64,000 nt of DNA from Prunella strophiata (GCA_036583965.1 JAZBQD010000001.1:15181892-15245891), one strand, 5' to 3'. Shown: positions 1-14,279, counted from the stretch's first letter. Translations and numbers: made by a program. Notes: a model not told the origin generated them from the letters alone.

Positions 1-3000
1 AGTTTGGACAGTGTTTGAAGTCTGTGACAGAAAGAGTTGAGTTCATTTAGGACAGTCTGTTAAAGCAGCATAACAATTTTCTCAGAAATAGGAAAATTAT
101 TAGAGTTATGCTTCTCTGATTCTTGAAGAATAGTGATGTTTAATTGGAAAAAAATAGTCAAAAAAGAATTATTGTTCATGATATTGCAGTTAAAATATAG
201 ACTATAAACTATTAAGTACAATTTCACAGTTTTTAATCATTGTTAGTGCAGAGTCTTGGGTAACTCTTTGGTGTCTCCTTATGCCTTTGTGAGATGAGGA
301 CCTCAATGATGTTTAACCCACTATCACAATGAAATGCCTCAATAGGTCTTTAAGAGTATATACAAGATTTTGAAACTTCACAGGTTTGCTTTTGGGTTTG
401 TTTTTCTTAAATGCTTTTCATATACCTGCCATTTCAGAGAATTTCAGGAAGTTCATGAGTACCAGATTAGTGACTATATCAGAAATATCCTGATTTCTTT
501 CCAGGAACTCACAGTAGCAATGATATAATAGTTAAACAGAAAGGTATTTGGAGGCACAATAATCAAATAATGTGAAGCACAAAGGTTTTAATGATATTTA
601 CAAAATCATTTCTTTCTCCAAACATTGCCAGAGAAAATGGAGGGGACTTTTTAAATTAAAAAATGCTTCAAAAAGTATTTTTCCTTTTCAAGAATTGTGT
701 AGGAATTTTGGAAAATATTTTAAAATTCTAAACAGAACTTTTAAACAATAAAAACTCCAGGTGTTCTTTGAGAATTAAGCCAAAATTTCCTTTAAGGAGA
801 AAACCCACTATTGTCAAAATTAAAATTTGAACAAAATCAAACATTGAATAGCCCTACAAAATAAAGCATCTGTGTTCTCTACTTGGAAATAATAATTTAA
901 TTTGAAGGAAAAGTTTAAATGTAATTGAAATACACATTCACATGCAGACACAGTAGGAATCTGACTCATCAGAGATTTCCCTGTGTGCTGATTCTGTGAT
1001 GGAAAAAGTGAAGGGAGGAAAATCATTCATCCACACACCCCATAATTCAGCACACAAACCCCAGTACACTCTTCCCAAATCTCAGCAAAGATTTAACAGT
1101 GAAATACTGCAGCAGGGTCTCATGTTACCAGGATTTATTGTTTTCCAAAATACACTAAGGAGCATTGACTAGAATGCCAAGAAGTTCAATTAGAAATAAG
1201 AGAAAGAAAAGTACACCTGTTGGGTTTGAGGAAAAGCATATTTGGGGACTCAGCTGGCTTTTCAGTGTGCTTGTGTCTTGGGGAATTCTGCAATTCCTCC
1301 CTGCTGTTGAAGAGGTAATGCTGGCCCAAGACAAGTTAATGTTCTATTGATATCAGAAAGCTGGAGCTGGTGCTGACTTTGACAATGTGCTAAGGGGCTC
1401 GCTGAGCACAAGGGGTGTGTGGAGAGGCAGCTTTCTCCTGAGCCAGGGCTGTGCTGCCTCTGGGAGGAATATCTCAGTGTGTCACCTACTTCTCTCCACA
1501 AAGTAATTTGTGCTTGATTGTGCAGCCTTCACTGCTATAAAGGTGCTCACAGGCCCAAAGCAGGGCCACTCCAGCAGTAAATGATGTTCCTGAAGGCCAG
1601 CAGGGGCCACCAAGGGCACTTCTCACCAGGGTTTCATGCTGGAGCTCTCTCCTGTGCAGCAGGTCAGGATTAGGCTCAGGGCTAATACCAGGAAGGCTCT
1701 GGAGGGGCACAGGCAGGAGAATGCTCTGTGCCTAAAGCCAGGGCACTCTCCTCATCCAAATTCCAAAACATTTCATCAATCAGGATATTGCCTGCCTCCC
1801 TTCCAAGTGGCCAGCACAGAGCTCCCTGCTGGGACAGGCACTCCAGCCAAGCCCAGTGTTTGACTGACAGCCAATTGATCAGCAGAGCTGCATCTGGCCC
1901 TCACTTTGATTTGGGAGAAAGCTGGGATTTGCCTGTGTCATCCACCTGAGGATTTACATGCTGCAGCATCACTAGCAGCTGTAAATAGAGACACAAAATT
2001 TCTTGTGGTGTGAGCGTCATTGTGTGCCATGTGAGATGTGAATGCCATGCTATATTAGACGAAGATTGCCTCGTTCATGAAAGAGGAAGGGACTGTGGCA
2101 GTGCAGGGCTAAAATTACTTGTGGCAATTTCTTATCCAAATTGAGATTTCCCCTAGACTCCATAAACCAGCTTCTTGCTTATTCCATCACTGCTGAAGAT
2201 GTTAACTGCACAGCATAACAGCCTTATATAAATGCTGCTTATTTTCCAAAAGCTGAGCATACAATGAACAATGTGCAGGGGGGGTGAGGTTGGCTTCACT
2301 CCTGCAGAAAATTTGCTGAATCAATTTCTGCTGACACAGATTTATGCATATGGCTGCTATATCAATTTATTTTGGATCCTTTCTGGATTCACAGGGCAAT
2401 TATAAAAGATGCAGAGAAAGAATCTAGGTTATCTCAACAGTCAGGAATAATAACACTGGATGTGATATTACAGCTAAATGTTACTGCAGCAGCTTCCTCT
2501 TTTTTTAGCAACTGTCCCCAAAGTTTTGCACTTAAGGAGGATGTGGACTTCAAATAGGCAGATAAACAATATGTGTAGCTCCCCCACACATTTATTTGTG
2601 ACCTTTAAATCAGTCACTGGTGTGAAATCCCATCCCATTTGGCCAGGAAGCATGAGGCAAGGTATGGAATTTTAAATTTCTTAGAAACTTGGGAAAACAT
2701 AAATTATATCCTCAAGGAAAACCAAAGTAAAAATGGACAGGGACTGTGCTGCTGGGAAAAAAAAATGCTTAAATCCTTTTGGAGCTGGTAACCAGTTTCA
2801 AGCAGTTTCTTGTTACCTGTTTGTTAATCTGAAAACAGAACTAAAAACTATCTTAAAACCAGTTCAGGATTTTGCTAACTGGAGGTTTCTCACAGGACCT
2901 GATCTTCAGAGAGATAGATGGACATCCAGCATTTTCTCTGTCTCCTCTACACTCTCAAATCACTAATCACAAAACAGAAAAAGCTGTTTCTATGTTTATA

Positions 3001-4114
3001 CCATTTTCTGAAGTTACTCAGATAAAAGACTGCCCATGTATTGAAGGTATCTTTCTATATAGATACGTGTGCCAGGAAATAAAATATACCCTCTGAAAAG
3101 CCTCCTGCCTAGGGCTTGGTGGTATTTCTGTTCATCACCAGTTGTAGCTGTTGTGAGGTGTCACTAGGTAAGCTTGGAAAGGCTGCACTGCCTGTGACTT
3201 ATTTTGTGATACATTTTTTAAAATTCACAGGATGATGTTTTTCCAGACACCCTGGCAGTTCAGAGGAGTGGCAAATTTTGTCCTTTCCATCAGGTTAAGT
3301 GGAAATAAAAAATGGTGTTGGTTGACAACAAAGTGAAGGGCATGAAAATGTTCCTGTAACACAGGGCTTGCAGCAATCTAATAACAAACCTTGTGGAAGA
3401 TGTTAATATTGCAGGAATTTAATTCTGTTTATCCGGGGCAGAATATGCATTAATTGCCTATTTAATCATGTTTGTAATTAAACTCGTTATACCAATGATT
3501 CACACATCAGCTTCTCTAACTACACAGGCAGGACAGTATTATTTCCTCCTGGCTGTTCTCTCATTTAGGCTGGAGATTCCTGGTGTAACTGCAGGCTGAT
3601 ACTTCTGTGAGCAGGTGAGTATGGACAGGGAAAGCTGTTCTCTGAGGAGAGAGGCTCTGCTATGGCTGCTCCACTCCTTTGTGTATTTAATTGGACTATT
3701 TACTATTAAACAAACAAACTACTTTGTTTGTTTATTTAACTGGACTATTGGCTTATTGAAAAAAAAATATATTGTTGTATTTACCCTTCCTGTTCCTTTA
3801 AAGCTTTCAGCCAGGTGTCACTGAATGTGACCCAGCTCCTGACATCAAAACTCATCCCCACCCTGCGTGCAGAGTGATTGCTTTGGGGTTCAGGCTGTGG
3901 AAGGGGACAGGGGCTGAGGATGTCTGAGCATCATCAGGGACTCTGCAGAGACAAGCTGAGCTTTGGGCACAGGGTCTCACAGTGGTGCCATGCCAGTGAC
4001 AGGCACAGTGTCCACAGCTCAGCTCTGAGGGACTGGGGACCCAAGAGGGTCCAGCACAATATTTCTTTTCTTTATAGATAGAATTACATGATTCATATCA
4101 ACTAAGAGCATTTG
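1..4114. other. Intergenic, AT-rich; no gene seen
   Basis: Single-copy sequence with only short open frames (under 80 codons) that resemble no protein. The stretch 1,200-1,960 is somewhat richer in GC and holds a CTCF-like core at 1,597-1,608. A FOX-type palindrome lies at 3,707-3,734. Confidence 0.6.
3707..3734. repeat. Perfect 12-bp inverted repeat of forkhead-like motifs
   Basis: TAAACAAACAAA, a 4-base spacer, then TTTGTTTGTTTA. Each arm matches the FOX-factor consensus. The palindrome is itself flanked by two near copies of TTAATTGGACTATT (3,687-3,700 and about 3,735-3,749). Confidence 0.9.
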
Positions 4115-4245
4115 GTCTTCTTCCAGCTCCACTGTCAAGCATTTTGCAAATGAGTTCAGCATCATTATCCCCAATTTGCAAACCAGGAGGTTGAGAGAGC
4201 AAATACACCTCATCCTGAGTCAGACAATGGGAGGGCATTGAAACA
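4115..4245 (-). mobile_element. MIR-type SINE relic
   Basis: Plus-strand ATCATTATCCCCAATTTGCA (4,160-4,179), then GAGGTTGAGAGAGCAAAT, is the reverse complement of the MIR core around the CTGTAAAATGGGGATAATGA segment. Old and diverged. Confidence 0.65.
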
Positions 4246-7200
4246 TGATTCTCTGATCCACCAGGTCCTTTATTCACTGAACAGCCCACTTGAAGCAAAA
4301 TTATCTTCTTTATCTTTTTTTAATTTTCATTTTTAAACAGATAAAATATGAAAGTGCAGTGCAGTATAGCTCATTCTTTCACTGAGAACAAGAGGTTCAG
4401 TTCTTACAAGAGACAGGTTAAAATATCTGGGGACATATATGCATGTGTATATGTGGCTGCAGACACATAATTAGTTCCCTCTGCTCAATACTACTTGCAC
4501 ATCATAGTTAAAATTCTGGAAGATAAACCAGGAAACCATATTTTCAGCAGTCTAACAGCACTGTCATAAAAATTCACAGCAGGCTGAAAATATCTCAGCT
4601 CAGGAGCTAATTACTTTAAAACATTTTTTTTTTTTTCTGGAAAAATCTTGTTTTCCCCTTGAGGCAGTGAGTTAGAAAGTGTATCCTTGTTTAAGTCTCC
4701 ACGCCCCCCTTCCCTCATCTGCTGTAACTGAAAAACAGCTCCGTTATTTAGTTAAAACAATTGCAGACAAATTGAATCTGTAATGAGGATCAATTACTAT
4801 TGGTATCTTGGAATGTTTTTACATAATTAAGTTCTAGACTTTCCCAAGCAGGTCTGGCTGCATAGGAATTAGGGATGAGGATTTGAGTCAGCACATGAGG
4901 CTGCTGCAGAGCAGTGCAAAACCTGGAGCACTGGAAAAGCTCTGGGTGCTTTTTTATTCCTCTGACTTACAAAAGTGTTCCAACTCTCTCCTGAATATCT
5001 AGATCCCTTGTTTGGGGATCTGGATGAGTCCATCAATCAAAAAATGTTTTGATCTAGAAAAGACTTTTGTAATTTAGGTCTTGAAGGGGAGTGGTTGCAC
5101 AGCTTCAAGCTCAGCAAGGTCATAGCAAGCTTCCACAGCAAGACTGAGATGTCTGTACCCATGGAATGCCATTGCAGCTTTTTATTGCTTCACCAGAGAT
5201 GCAGCTAGGTGGGAACCCACTTCAGTTCTCCTTACCCAGCTGTTCAAAGGTGCTTTCTCTCTAAGTTTGACTACAAGAAGATCATTTTTGTGGGCTGACT
5301 TTCCAGTGGGTTGGTGCCCCCTGACCTCAGCAAATGATCAGCTCCTTCATAAAGAAAGTCTTCCCTGGAACAAAAGTCAGGGTTGATTGCTTGTTCAGGA
5401 AATTAGCTCCCTTTTCAGCATGCTGGAAGAAAAATTACTCAAAGATGAGAGAAGCAGGAAGCAGCATAATGGAAGAAGCATCTTAAAAATCCTTCTCTCC
5501 TGTGAAACAGTGGCACCAGCTGAACACAGTCACACACTCTGTATTTGTTGGGACCAAGTCACTGTCTTGCATTTGGCCCAGGAAACTCTCAGAGCATCAT
5601 GCCTGTTCTGCTATCTAGTGGCTATTCTTAAAAATACATCCAGTGCCACACAGCCTGAAAAAAAATTAATCCTGCTTCTCCCCTCCTCCTTTACCGTATA
5701 ACTTGTTCAATTATATTGTCTTTTCTTGTCTCAATTCCTATCTACAATTATAGCTCCCCAAAGCAGCCATTGTATAACCTGTGGGTCTTGGATTAAGTTC
5801 AGTAGTTTAGTTGACCCTCCTTCCTGACCTTCACTTAATTAAATACAGGATTAAGCCCAAAGACGTTTGCAACTCCAGTCTCAGGTTAAAGCAGAGGGAG
5901 CTCAGAGCTGGCAATGAACTGTCTGATGTTCATGAATGAGCTCACCTGGCCTTGTGAAACTGCAGAAAGTGCCTGGTGCTCTGAAAGGGCCACAGCTTTT
6001 AACTCTTTCCTGGTGAATCCCTCCCTGCCTGTGAATGGAGCTCTGTGGCAGAATGGGAGAGGTGATGTCGAGCAGCACAGGGTTGGCATAGCTGCAGCTG
6101 CCTTCCCCACATCATGGTAAAAATGGGAAAGACAAAGCCTCACCACCAGTTTTGGGAGAAGTTCAATGTCAGAGAGGCTGTTAAGGGCTCTGAGTGCTAC
6201 CCCAGTGACCTGAGGAGGTTTTCAATAATTTTAATCAGCACATTGTTTTCCTCCTCCAGTTTTCTGCTGCCAGGGCTCGGGATCAGCCCCAGCAGATAAT
6301 CAGCATTTCTTTGAAGCTCCCATGGAAGCATGGATTATCTTTTTTTGCTGTCAGAAACACGGACTAGTTAAAGCTAAAACAAGTCATAAATCAGCAAAAA
6401 ACGGGCCACCTAATTATAACAATGAGGTATATATAAAACAATTCTCTCTTCTGTAAGCACAAGAATGAGTATTCTTCTCAAAAAAAAAAAAAAAAAAAAA
6501 GTTATTTACGTTTAACCCTTGACAGAGAGCATTCCTGTTTAACTGAAATAAAACAGAATAACAGCCTTGGGTGTGTTGGGACTCCCTGCATTTCTTTCTG
6601 AAGCACACACCATCCTGTGTCATCTCTGGGGGTATTAGGAGGCAAGGAGTTGCCCAGGTTAGAGCTGTGGGTGCAGGGACACTTTGGTGCAGCTGAGCTT
6701 TCTAGAGCAGTTGTGTGGATATTCCCCAAACCTGAATTTCCAGAACCTGAGTTACCAAAATCAGTATCTCATCTTATATTTCTGTATTAAAAGGAAGAGG
6801 AACAACCCCATGCTGGGCCAAATCTCCAGCTAGTGTAAATCAAAGGAAAAAATAGATCAAAACTGGTTTTCCACTTTTTCTTTTTCACTTTTTCTTCTAG
6901 TCTGGGGCACTTGAAAACGGCCTGTTAAATTTTACAGAGCAAATCTAAAATCCTCACACTAAACAGGGATAATACAGATGTTACATTCTGTACATTTCCC
7001 ATCATGTCTGGCCATAAATGGGAATTTTGAGAAAGAACATCCCAGTATTACTGTTAAGGGACTTTTTTGAGGATTGACTGTATAGGATGCAGAAGTTAAT
7101 GGAGCTTTTAGTGCACACAGGAAATCCTGCTGTGTTCCAATAGTCAGAGCATGAGGATGAAATCTGGAAACAGTTGGGAGACAAGATCCCAGACTACAAA

Positions 7201-9097
7201 AACTTCTGGTTTAAGCAAGTGGGTAATAATTATTGAAAATTGAATTTGTTACTTCAACATTTTACACATTGAAAGATAAAACAGCTCTCTCTTTGCTAGC
7301 CCAAGCAGAAGTAAAGGGAGAAAAACTGAAAAAAATCGAGTGTTATTGAACAGAAGTTCAGTGTTTAGTTTGCATCCTCCAATACCTATCTGTAGACCAT
7401 TTTTCCCAGTGTGAGACAAACACTGAGCTTGTAAATTACAAATTCTCTGAAAAAATCAGTGTTTTTCTGCATATCAAGCTACAATCTCTTCACCATGAAC
7501 CAAACCCAGCAGGCACAAGGCCCATCAGCAGCAGCTCTGAGGAGACTCAATGAATGCAGCAGCCAGTGAAAGAACAATTCCAACCACATTATTCAGGGTG
7601 TCTTGTATCATCTCTATAACGTATATTGACATTTTCTTGCTGCTGTCTGCTTTGCAAATGTCATGTCACACAGGATAAAATGAAGAGCAGTACCAGGAAA
7701 ACCACATAATCTCCCTGGGTCAGGGACTGAGCTCCTGGGAAACCCACAGGAGAACTCTCAGCCTGAACTTTGCCAGGTAATCAGCATTCAGGTACTTCAG
7801 GCTTTTAAATCCATGGCATTAGTTGAAGAGCATTTGTCTAAGATGTCCGTCACTGGTGACAAAGAGTTTGTTTGTTTTTAAAATCTGCTTTAAATCTAAT
7901 GGGCTACTGAATCTCCCCAAACTCCATTTGACAGTATTATTTTTCCAGATTAATTTTTTTTAAGAACAAAGGAGCTTGACACCCCATACAATGTGGAATA
8001 AAAACTTTGAAAATGAATAAAAAGCAACCCCGTGACTAATACATTCACTATGTGAAGGAGCAATGGCTTAGTGGATCTCCTATTTCATAGGCAAAAATGC
8101 AGAGATTGCCTCTTTTGTCAGTTCATAGATAAAATCCTATTCTTTGTAATCCCTGAAGAAACAAATCAAATAAGCTCTGGCTGAGCTAACCATTTTCAAT
8201 CCATCAAAGCAATCAAATTCTGTTTACCTGAATCAGAATGATTTCTAAAATGTTATTAAAAAGTAAAATGGAGTTTAACTATTCCAAAAAACTGAAAATG
8301 ATGTGCAAACACAAAAGGGATAAGATTTCAGTAATTATGTAGACACAAAGTCGGTGCCATCATTTGTACCACAATACAATGTAGCTATGGCATATAAAGA
8401 TAAAGCTCCCTTTGTCTAACATTACTGCTGCAAGTGATGCATAAACATAATTAATGTAAGAAGTCTTCAAAGGGGCGAATATTCATTTAGTCAGTTAGTT
8501 TTATTGCTCTTTCAGGCAAACAAAAGTTTTATAATTTAATAAACCAATTAACTGATTATATATTTCACCCAAAATATTTGTATATCACACATTACCATCA
8601 TTTCACCAATTGCCATGGTTTTTCACACAACAGAGCCAGCGTGTGGTGCTACAGTTAAAGCATTGCATTCAGTGTTCATTTGCTTTGCCCATTATTCTGG
8701 AATGAATGCCATGAGAGGCTTCTGCCAAACTAGATTCCCCAAATTCAGCATCAGGGTTCATCCAAAGCCTATGCTGTAGTACCTCTGAAATAAAAGCATT
8801 ATGTTGGTCCTCTGTCACAATCCTTGAACTGATCTACATGAAGAACAGTTTTTTGTTTGGCTTTTATTTCATACATATATTTAGGAGGGTTCATAGTTAG
8901 ATTTTGCCTTCAGTCTGCAATTTAAAAATAGCTTTTCTTCTTTAATTGCTGAGGTCTAATAGAGACTGTGACATCTGCCATTGTACTTCTGTGCTCTGTC
9001 AAAACACAGTCCTAAATTTGTCAAAGCTGGGACACAAAAATTATGTCCTTGTTCAGTGTGGAACCAAACCTCATCTGATAGTTATTTCATTGCATAA
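4246..9097. other. Intergenic, AT-rich; no gene seen
   Basis: Contains a poly(T) run near 4,623, a 104-codon open frame starting at TTG (5,387) that resembles nothing, a CTCF-like core at 5,608-5,621, a poly(A) tract at 6,480, and a candidate conserved block at about 8,380-8,640. Confidence 0.6.
6480..6500. repeat. Poly(A) tract, 21 bases
   Basis: An uninterrupted run of A. The preceding sequence is not recognisable as a retroposed element. Confidence 0.95.
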
Positions 9098-9265
9098 TGA
9101 GAGGCAGCATATGCCAGTGGTTAGCATGAGACTGAAAGTGGGAACTCAGCCATCTGTTTCCAAGAAAAACAGTGCCTGCGTGTTTCTGGAAAAAAATTTC
9201 GTCCCTCTTGTGCCTCAGTTTCTCAAGCAAAATTCAGGATTAATTGTTCTGCACCTTCTTAAAAT
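9098..9265 (+). mobile_element. MIR-type SINE relic
   Basis: Two diagnostic MIR pieces appear in order: CCAGTGGTTAGCATGAGACT (9,115-9,134), matching the tRNA-like head and B-box surroundings, and CTTGTGCCTCAGTTTCTCAA near 9,208-9,227, matching the core. The copy is old and diverged. Confidence 0.7.
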
Positions 9266-11164
9266 GTGAGAGCCATTCCTACTGCTCTGTTGGCATGGCC
9301 AACAAGGAGCAGAAAGGGCTCTTGCACTAAATTATGTTCAGCCAAAGCATATTCTGCCTGATGTACAGCCCCTCTCTCATCTCCATGGAATGCTGGAACC
9401 ATGGCTGACCATCCATGGAAGTTCAGTGGGCAAAATATTCAGGCAGTGAAACTGCCCCAGAGGTAACAATTTAACCCCTCCTTTTGGGCTCTGAAAATCA
9501 GCGGTGAGTTTTAGTCCAGAAACTTCTATTTTGTGAAGAAATACAATTCCTAGAAACTTTGGAATCTGCAGGGCCTCCCTAGGCCCTCCCTGTATGAGTC
9601 AGAACCCATCACTGCCTCTGTTTCTTCTCAAACCTTCATTGTGTTTCAGTATGTCTGGAGGAACCAAGAGGCACTTATTCCAGCTGCACTTTTTTTTCAA
9701 TCCCCCTCTTTCTGTGCGTGTTGTTTTTTAAAGAAAAAATTACCATTTCTGCAATTATTGGCAGTAAGAGCACAAAATTATTGTATCCACAAAAAAAGAA
9801 AAGGAAAAAAACCCAACAAAACTCCCCCCACAACTCTTGATACTTTGTCTTTGCAGCTTGTAGTTTAACTTTCACATTTTGCTTTTCCATGCAGCAAGGT
9901 GCTCAGCTGCATTGATAAATTTTAAGTAATGAGGAATACACCAAAAATGTGCAGTGCTGTCCCTCTCATATACACATGCACAACCACACACACACACAAA
10001 ATACTCAGAACATTAAAGAAAGCTGTTAAGCTAATCTGGTGCATCTAAATGGGCAATATATATTGAATCCATGCTCCATTGATCATAATTATTGCGGTGC
10101 CCTTTATCAAGTAACCATCTTAAACCATTATTTAGAGATCATTTTGCTTTCCATTACTGTCACTATATTGCAGAATTTGCTAGGAATTGGAGGCTGTGTG
10201 ATAGAGGGGTGTGCAGTTGTATTAGCCTGGAATCTGCTCCTGTTATCCAACAATGTTTCTAAAATGAGAGACTTAGTGTCGTGTTCACACAACTTTTGGG
10301 CAGCCTTTAACTTCATTCTGGAGTGACAAGTCACTCACATGAGCTTTGTTTGCCACACAACTCCTTCCCACCTCGAATTCTTTGCATATTTCCCTTCAGA
10401 TTAATTTGTCTTTTTTAAGAAAGTACAGCCTGTATGTATTGAGAAGCATTTCTTAAGATGTAACTGAGTTACTAAATGGCTGCACTGCTGCTCTGTGTGT
10501 TTGAAATGATTTATGAACCTCCACAAAATCATTATTACTCTTTAGGTTATGTGAAAGAAGGAAAGAGCAGTATTTTATTCTCAGCTGGCCCTCTCAAACT
10601 CTTCATCACACAAACAATAGCATAATTACAGAAAACTCGGTCTAGGAACATCTGAAGCTAAATTCAAAGTGCAGTATTTTCACAAGTACTCAGAAAACAC
10701 CTGGCTTGTTTGCCTTGTAAGAAGATTAGAGGAACACAGTGAGAAAGAGGAAAACATGGTTCTTAATGAGACCAGCATCATTTTAGACTGAATCCCTACC
10801 CCAAGCCTCTCAAAGTAATGCACCTGGCATGTGCTGCATGCTGTGATATTAATAGATATATCAGGAACACAGGTGTTTAAGCTGATATTTGCCAGTTTAA
10901 CCAGGTGGTAAGGAGATTTTAATGTCTCACAAAAGTAAGAGGATGGAAAAACAGAAGTTTCAGACACTCATCATCAGTGTTAGACTATGAAATGGTACTA
11001 AACATGTTGGATATAACTAAATCAGCATTAATCTTACGACTTACAGCGAGGTGTGCAGCATATTAAGAGATCAACTCTTGATCAGAGTTTGTCCCAGGCC
11101 TTAACACTGAAGTGTGGGAGTCCTTATGAGCAGCCTGGATACTCAGGAGCCCTGTGTATATCAC

Positions 11165-11320
11165 AACCCAAGTGACCTCTGGAAAAAAATCATCTAACCT
11201 TTCAAAGCATTTTTTCCCCTATCTGTAAAATGAAGATAATAACCCTTCCTAATCTCAGGACTTGAGAGACTTTAATTGATTATTAGCATTTGTATAATCA
11301 TTTTGAGCTCCAGAGGATGC
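11165..11320 (+). mobile_element. MIR-type SINE relic
   Basis: The pieces GTGACCTCTGG, CCTATCTGTAAAATGAAGAT (11,219-11,238), ATAACCCTTCCTAATCTCAGG and a downstream TTTGAGC correspond in order to the MIR core and tail. It is a diverged, ancient copy. Confidence 0.75.
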
Positions 11321-12562
11321 ATATGCAGTGCATATGTAATGGAACAGGTAAACATCCTGCTCTGCTGTGGGGACAGTCATCAAATCTTATCTCATTGGGG
11401 CTTAAGGTCAAAGGCAGAGAGAAGGCACCTGAACCTGATAAGGGCTTAAGTGTTACAGGAGAACTGCTTATGCTCTGAAGAAGTCACCTCTATCACTTTC
11501 TTCTTGCCTCTAATCTGCTCTCAGATGCTGTGTCTGCTACTATCAAGCTATGATCTCTCTTTCTCCATGCCTGAGGAAGAGCATATTGACTGAACTGGGT
11601 AGGCAAGCCAGGGCAGAAAATGTTTAGTGTCCTCACAGACAGCAGCAGCTCTGAGTTTGATCACTTCTTGTCTCTGTCAAATCTCTTCCAGCCTCCTTAG
11701 CCCATGGAAGAGCCTTGGTGGAAGAAAGTGAAACAATGAAATTAATTTGACTGACCAAACTCTAATATTGCTCAGAGAGCAGGTAAGCTGTTTCAGTGTT
11801 CAGACCACTCATAGATATAGATGTGCAATCAAATTTCTGACTATAATTTCAAAGCTTTGTTACTCTGCAGCCACCCTGGGTGCACATTACACAGCAGAGT
11901 AATAGTATGACTGTGAACAGGACAAAGAACCTTCTGTTTGTGCAAGGTTCTGACAGAGGTATTTGGGTGCTAACATTTGCAGTATGGGAAGTTCTACAAC
12001 TGACATCTTGAGATCTGAAATATTTTTCCAATTGCTCTGGCTGTGGAAGTCAGTGGAGCAACCCCTAAGGACCTATGAAGGAGGAACTGGGAGGTGTGGG
12101 ATCAGCTGTGATTGATGGTTTAAGTCAAGTAGAGCAGAGTCCATGTCAATTCAGGTCTCACAGTTTGGTCACTGCTTTCATGTGCTTTGTTTTTAACTCC
12201 ATCTGAATCTGCTGTGTGTATGAATATTTTTCAGCTGTAGCAGACTGGGAATTACCACCCCTCATTGTGACTGCACAGAAGAAAGGGAGCATGGACCACT
12301 CAGAATGAGCTGTTAGCTGTGTGAGATGTAGCAAAATGAAGCTCACTGGCCCCTGAACAGCTAAAGGCCAGTGTCCACAGACACAGAAGAGTAGCTTTGA
12401 TGGACCATTGGTCTCCTCTGTTACACTGCCCAGTGTGCAGAGCTTTTAACAGAACTCTGCATTTGTTGTGCTTTGAGATTCAGTGCCTTCCTCAGTAATT
12501 CCTCCCTGGGGACTGTGTCTGCAGCATCCTCTGGATCTTTACAGCAAAATAAACAAATTTGG

Positions 12563-12605
12563 AATCTTTACCATAAACAAACAAAAGCAAATAAATCTTT
12601 ACCAT
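12563..12605. repeat. 12-bp direct repeat around a 19-base A-rich piece
   Basis: AATCTTTACCAT occurs at 12,563-12,574 and 12,594-12,605, separated by an A-rich stretch. It could be a target-site duplication around a tiny retroposed fragment, or slippage. Confidence 0.85.
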
Positions 12606-14257
12606 GCATGTAAGTATGTACTTTGCTCCAGATGGGGCATGAGTTACCATCAATAACCTTCTCCTGAAAATTTTGCTGACAGAATGATGTTTTGCTCAAA
12701 CTTTCATTTTTGTCCACCATAATGGCAATCAGGAGTGTCAGGATAATTATTTAGGTAAAGAGCATTAATTAATATAAGGAGTCCTGTGAGGGAAGTGTGC
12801 CTCCTTATGCAACCTACTGCTACATTCAACAATTTGTACCTCCCTAGGTTAGGCTAAGCCCCTGCTAATTTCCGTTTTCTTCTGGATATTACATAATGTA
12901 GTTACCAATTTTGCAGTTCAAAACCTTTCTAGTTAATTAGAACTTAATTGTCTTTAACACTGTAAAATATGTTTGCCTTTCTTCTTCCATCCTTTAGACG
13001 GGGAGTGTCCTTGAAAATATCAAGGAGACAGAAAAGGCAAACCTCGACTCTGCCCTGCTGTGAATCTGCTGCTCTGTTTATTGGTTCTTTACCAACTCAA
13101 GGCATTCCAGGATATTCTGTAAACTGATTTGCAAGCAAAACTCCTCTGTCTTTGTCAGTGTTGCCAATTTTAAGCAGTCTTTGGAGGCCTTACTCATGGT
13201 CACACCCAGGTTCCCTGTATCTATTAAAGCATCACACCTCTAAACATAAAACATAAACTTGTTTGTGAACAAACAACTCCTTAATTACCCTACAAAAACT
13301 AGAAAAATCAGAGCATTTATGCAGTAGGGTGGAGATAATCTGAAGGACAACCACGTTAGCCTTCCAAATATGACTCAAAAAGTACCTTGGGTGCTGAGCA
13401 GCCAACTTCGACTGTGTTTCCTTAAACTTCCTTGGGGTTAACAATAAAATTCAAATTAAGGTCTTTATTCTGCCCCAGGATTGGTGTTTGCAGATTGCTG
13501 CTTATCAGGTTACATCAACTCCTGCTTTGCCATGCCATGCAGCAGATCCTACAAGGTGTAGTGTTGATGGATGGGAACAGCCCCTTGAGGCTCAGCTCAT
13601 GTGAGTCATTAGAGAAAGATTTATTTCTCCTTCACTTAACAAAGGAGGCTTCCCACATGTGATTTTAAAAGTGTTTACATTGAATGTATTGACTAAGTTT
13701 GATTAAGTAATTGGAGTTGCATAATTAATACCATTAAGAAAGATTAATGATTTCTTGAACAGATTAAAAAAAATTATGTCTTCTGAAATAAAGTTACATA
13801 CGTAAATTAAAAATGAAAGAATGCAGTCAGTATCACAGGTAAAGCAAAGTAAAAAACCCAGAGTGACTGTATACTCCAGAGCAAACACATAGCTTGTATT
13901 TTTAAATTTTTCTCCAAAGCTAAGCTGTTTCTTCTTGTCAAAGTATAAGTCAATTATACTGTAGCACAAAGAGAAATCTGCAGTATTTTACTGTCATTGT
14001 TGGTAATTTGTCCCTTAGGGTGTTAGTATTCCTACATAATTGCATATTGTCTCTCCCTGTAACATTTTCTACTTTCTTTCTCTGTTAGAACAACATAAGA
14101 ATTATTGCATCCATGGGTTTTAGCAAATTATCCAGCTAACTTGATTTACATTCTATTCACAAACAGAATTACAGAAGGGAAAAATAAATTGGCTTTGTTT
14201 TTTTCCTTAGCTATCATTTGGCCCCGAAAGATTAGAGTTGGGGTTTTTTGTTTTTTC

Positions 14258-14279
14258 TTTTTTTTTTTTTTTTTTTTTT
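14258..14279. repeat. Poly(T) tract, 22 bases
   Basis: An uninterrupted run of T preceded by a T-rich stretch with a single C. No element is recognised beside it. Confidence 0.95.
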
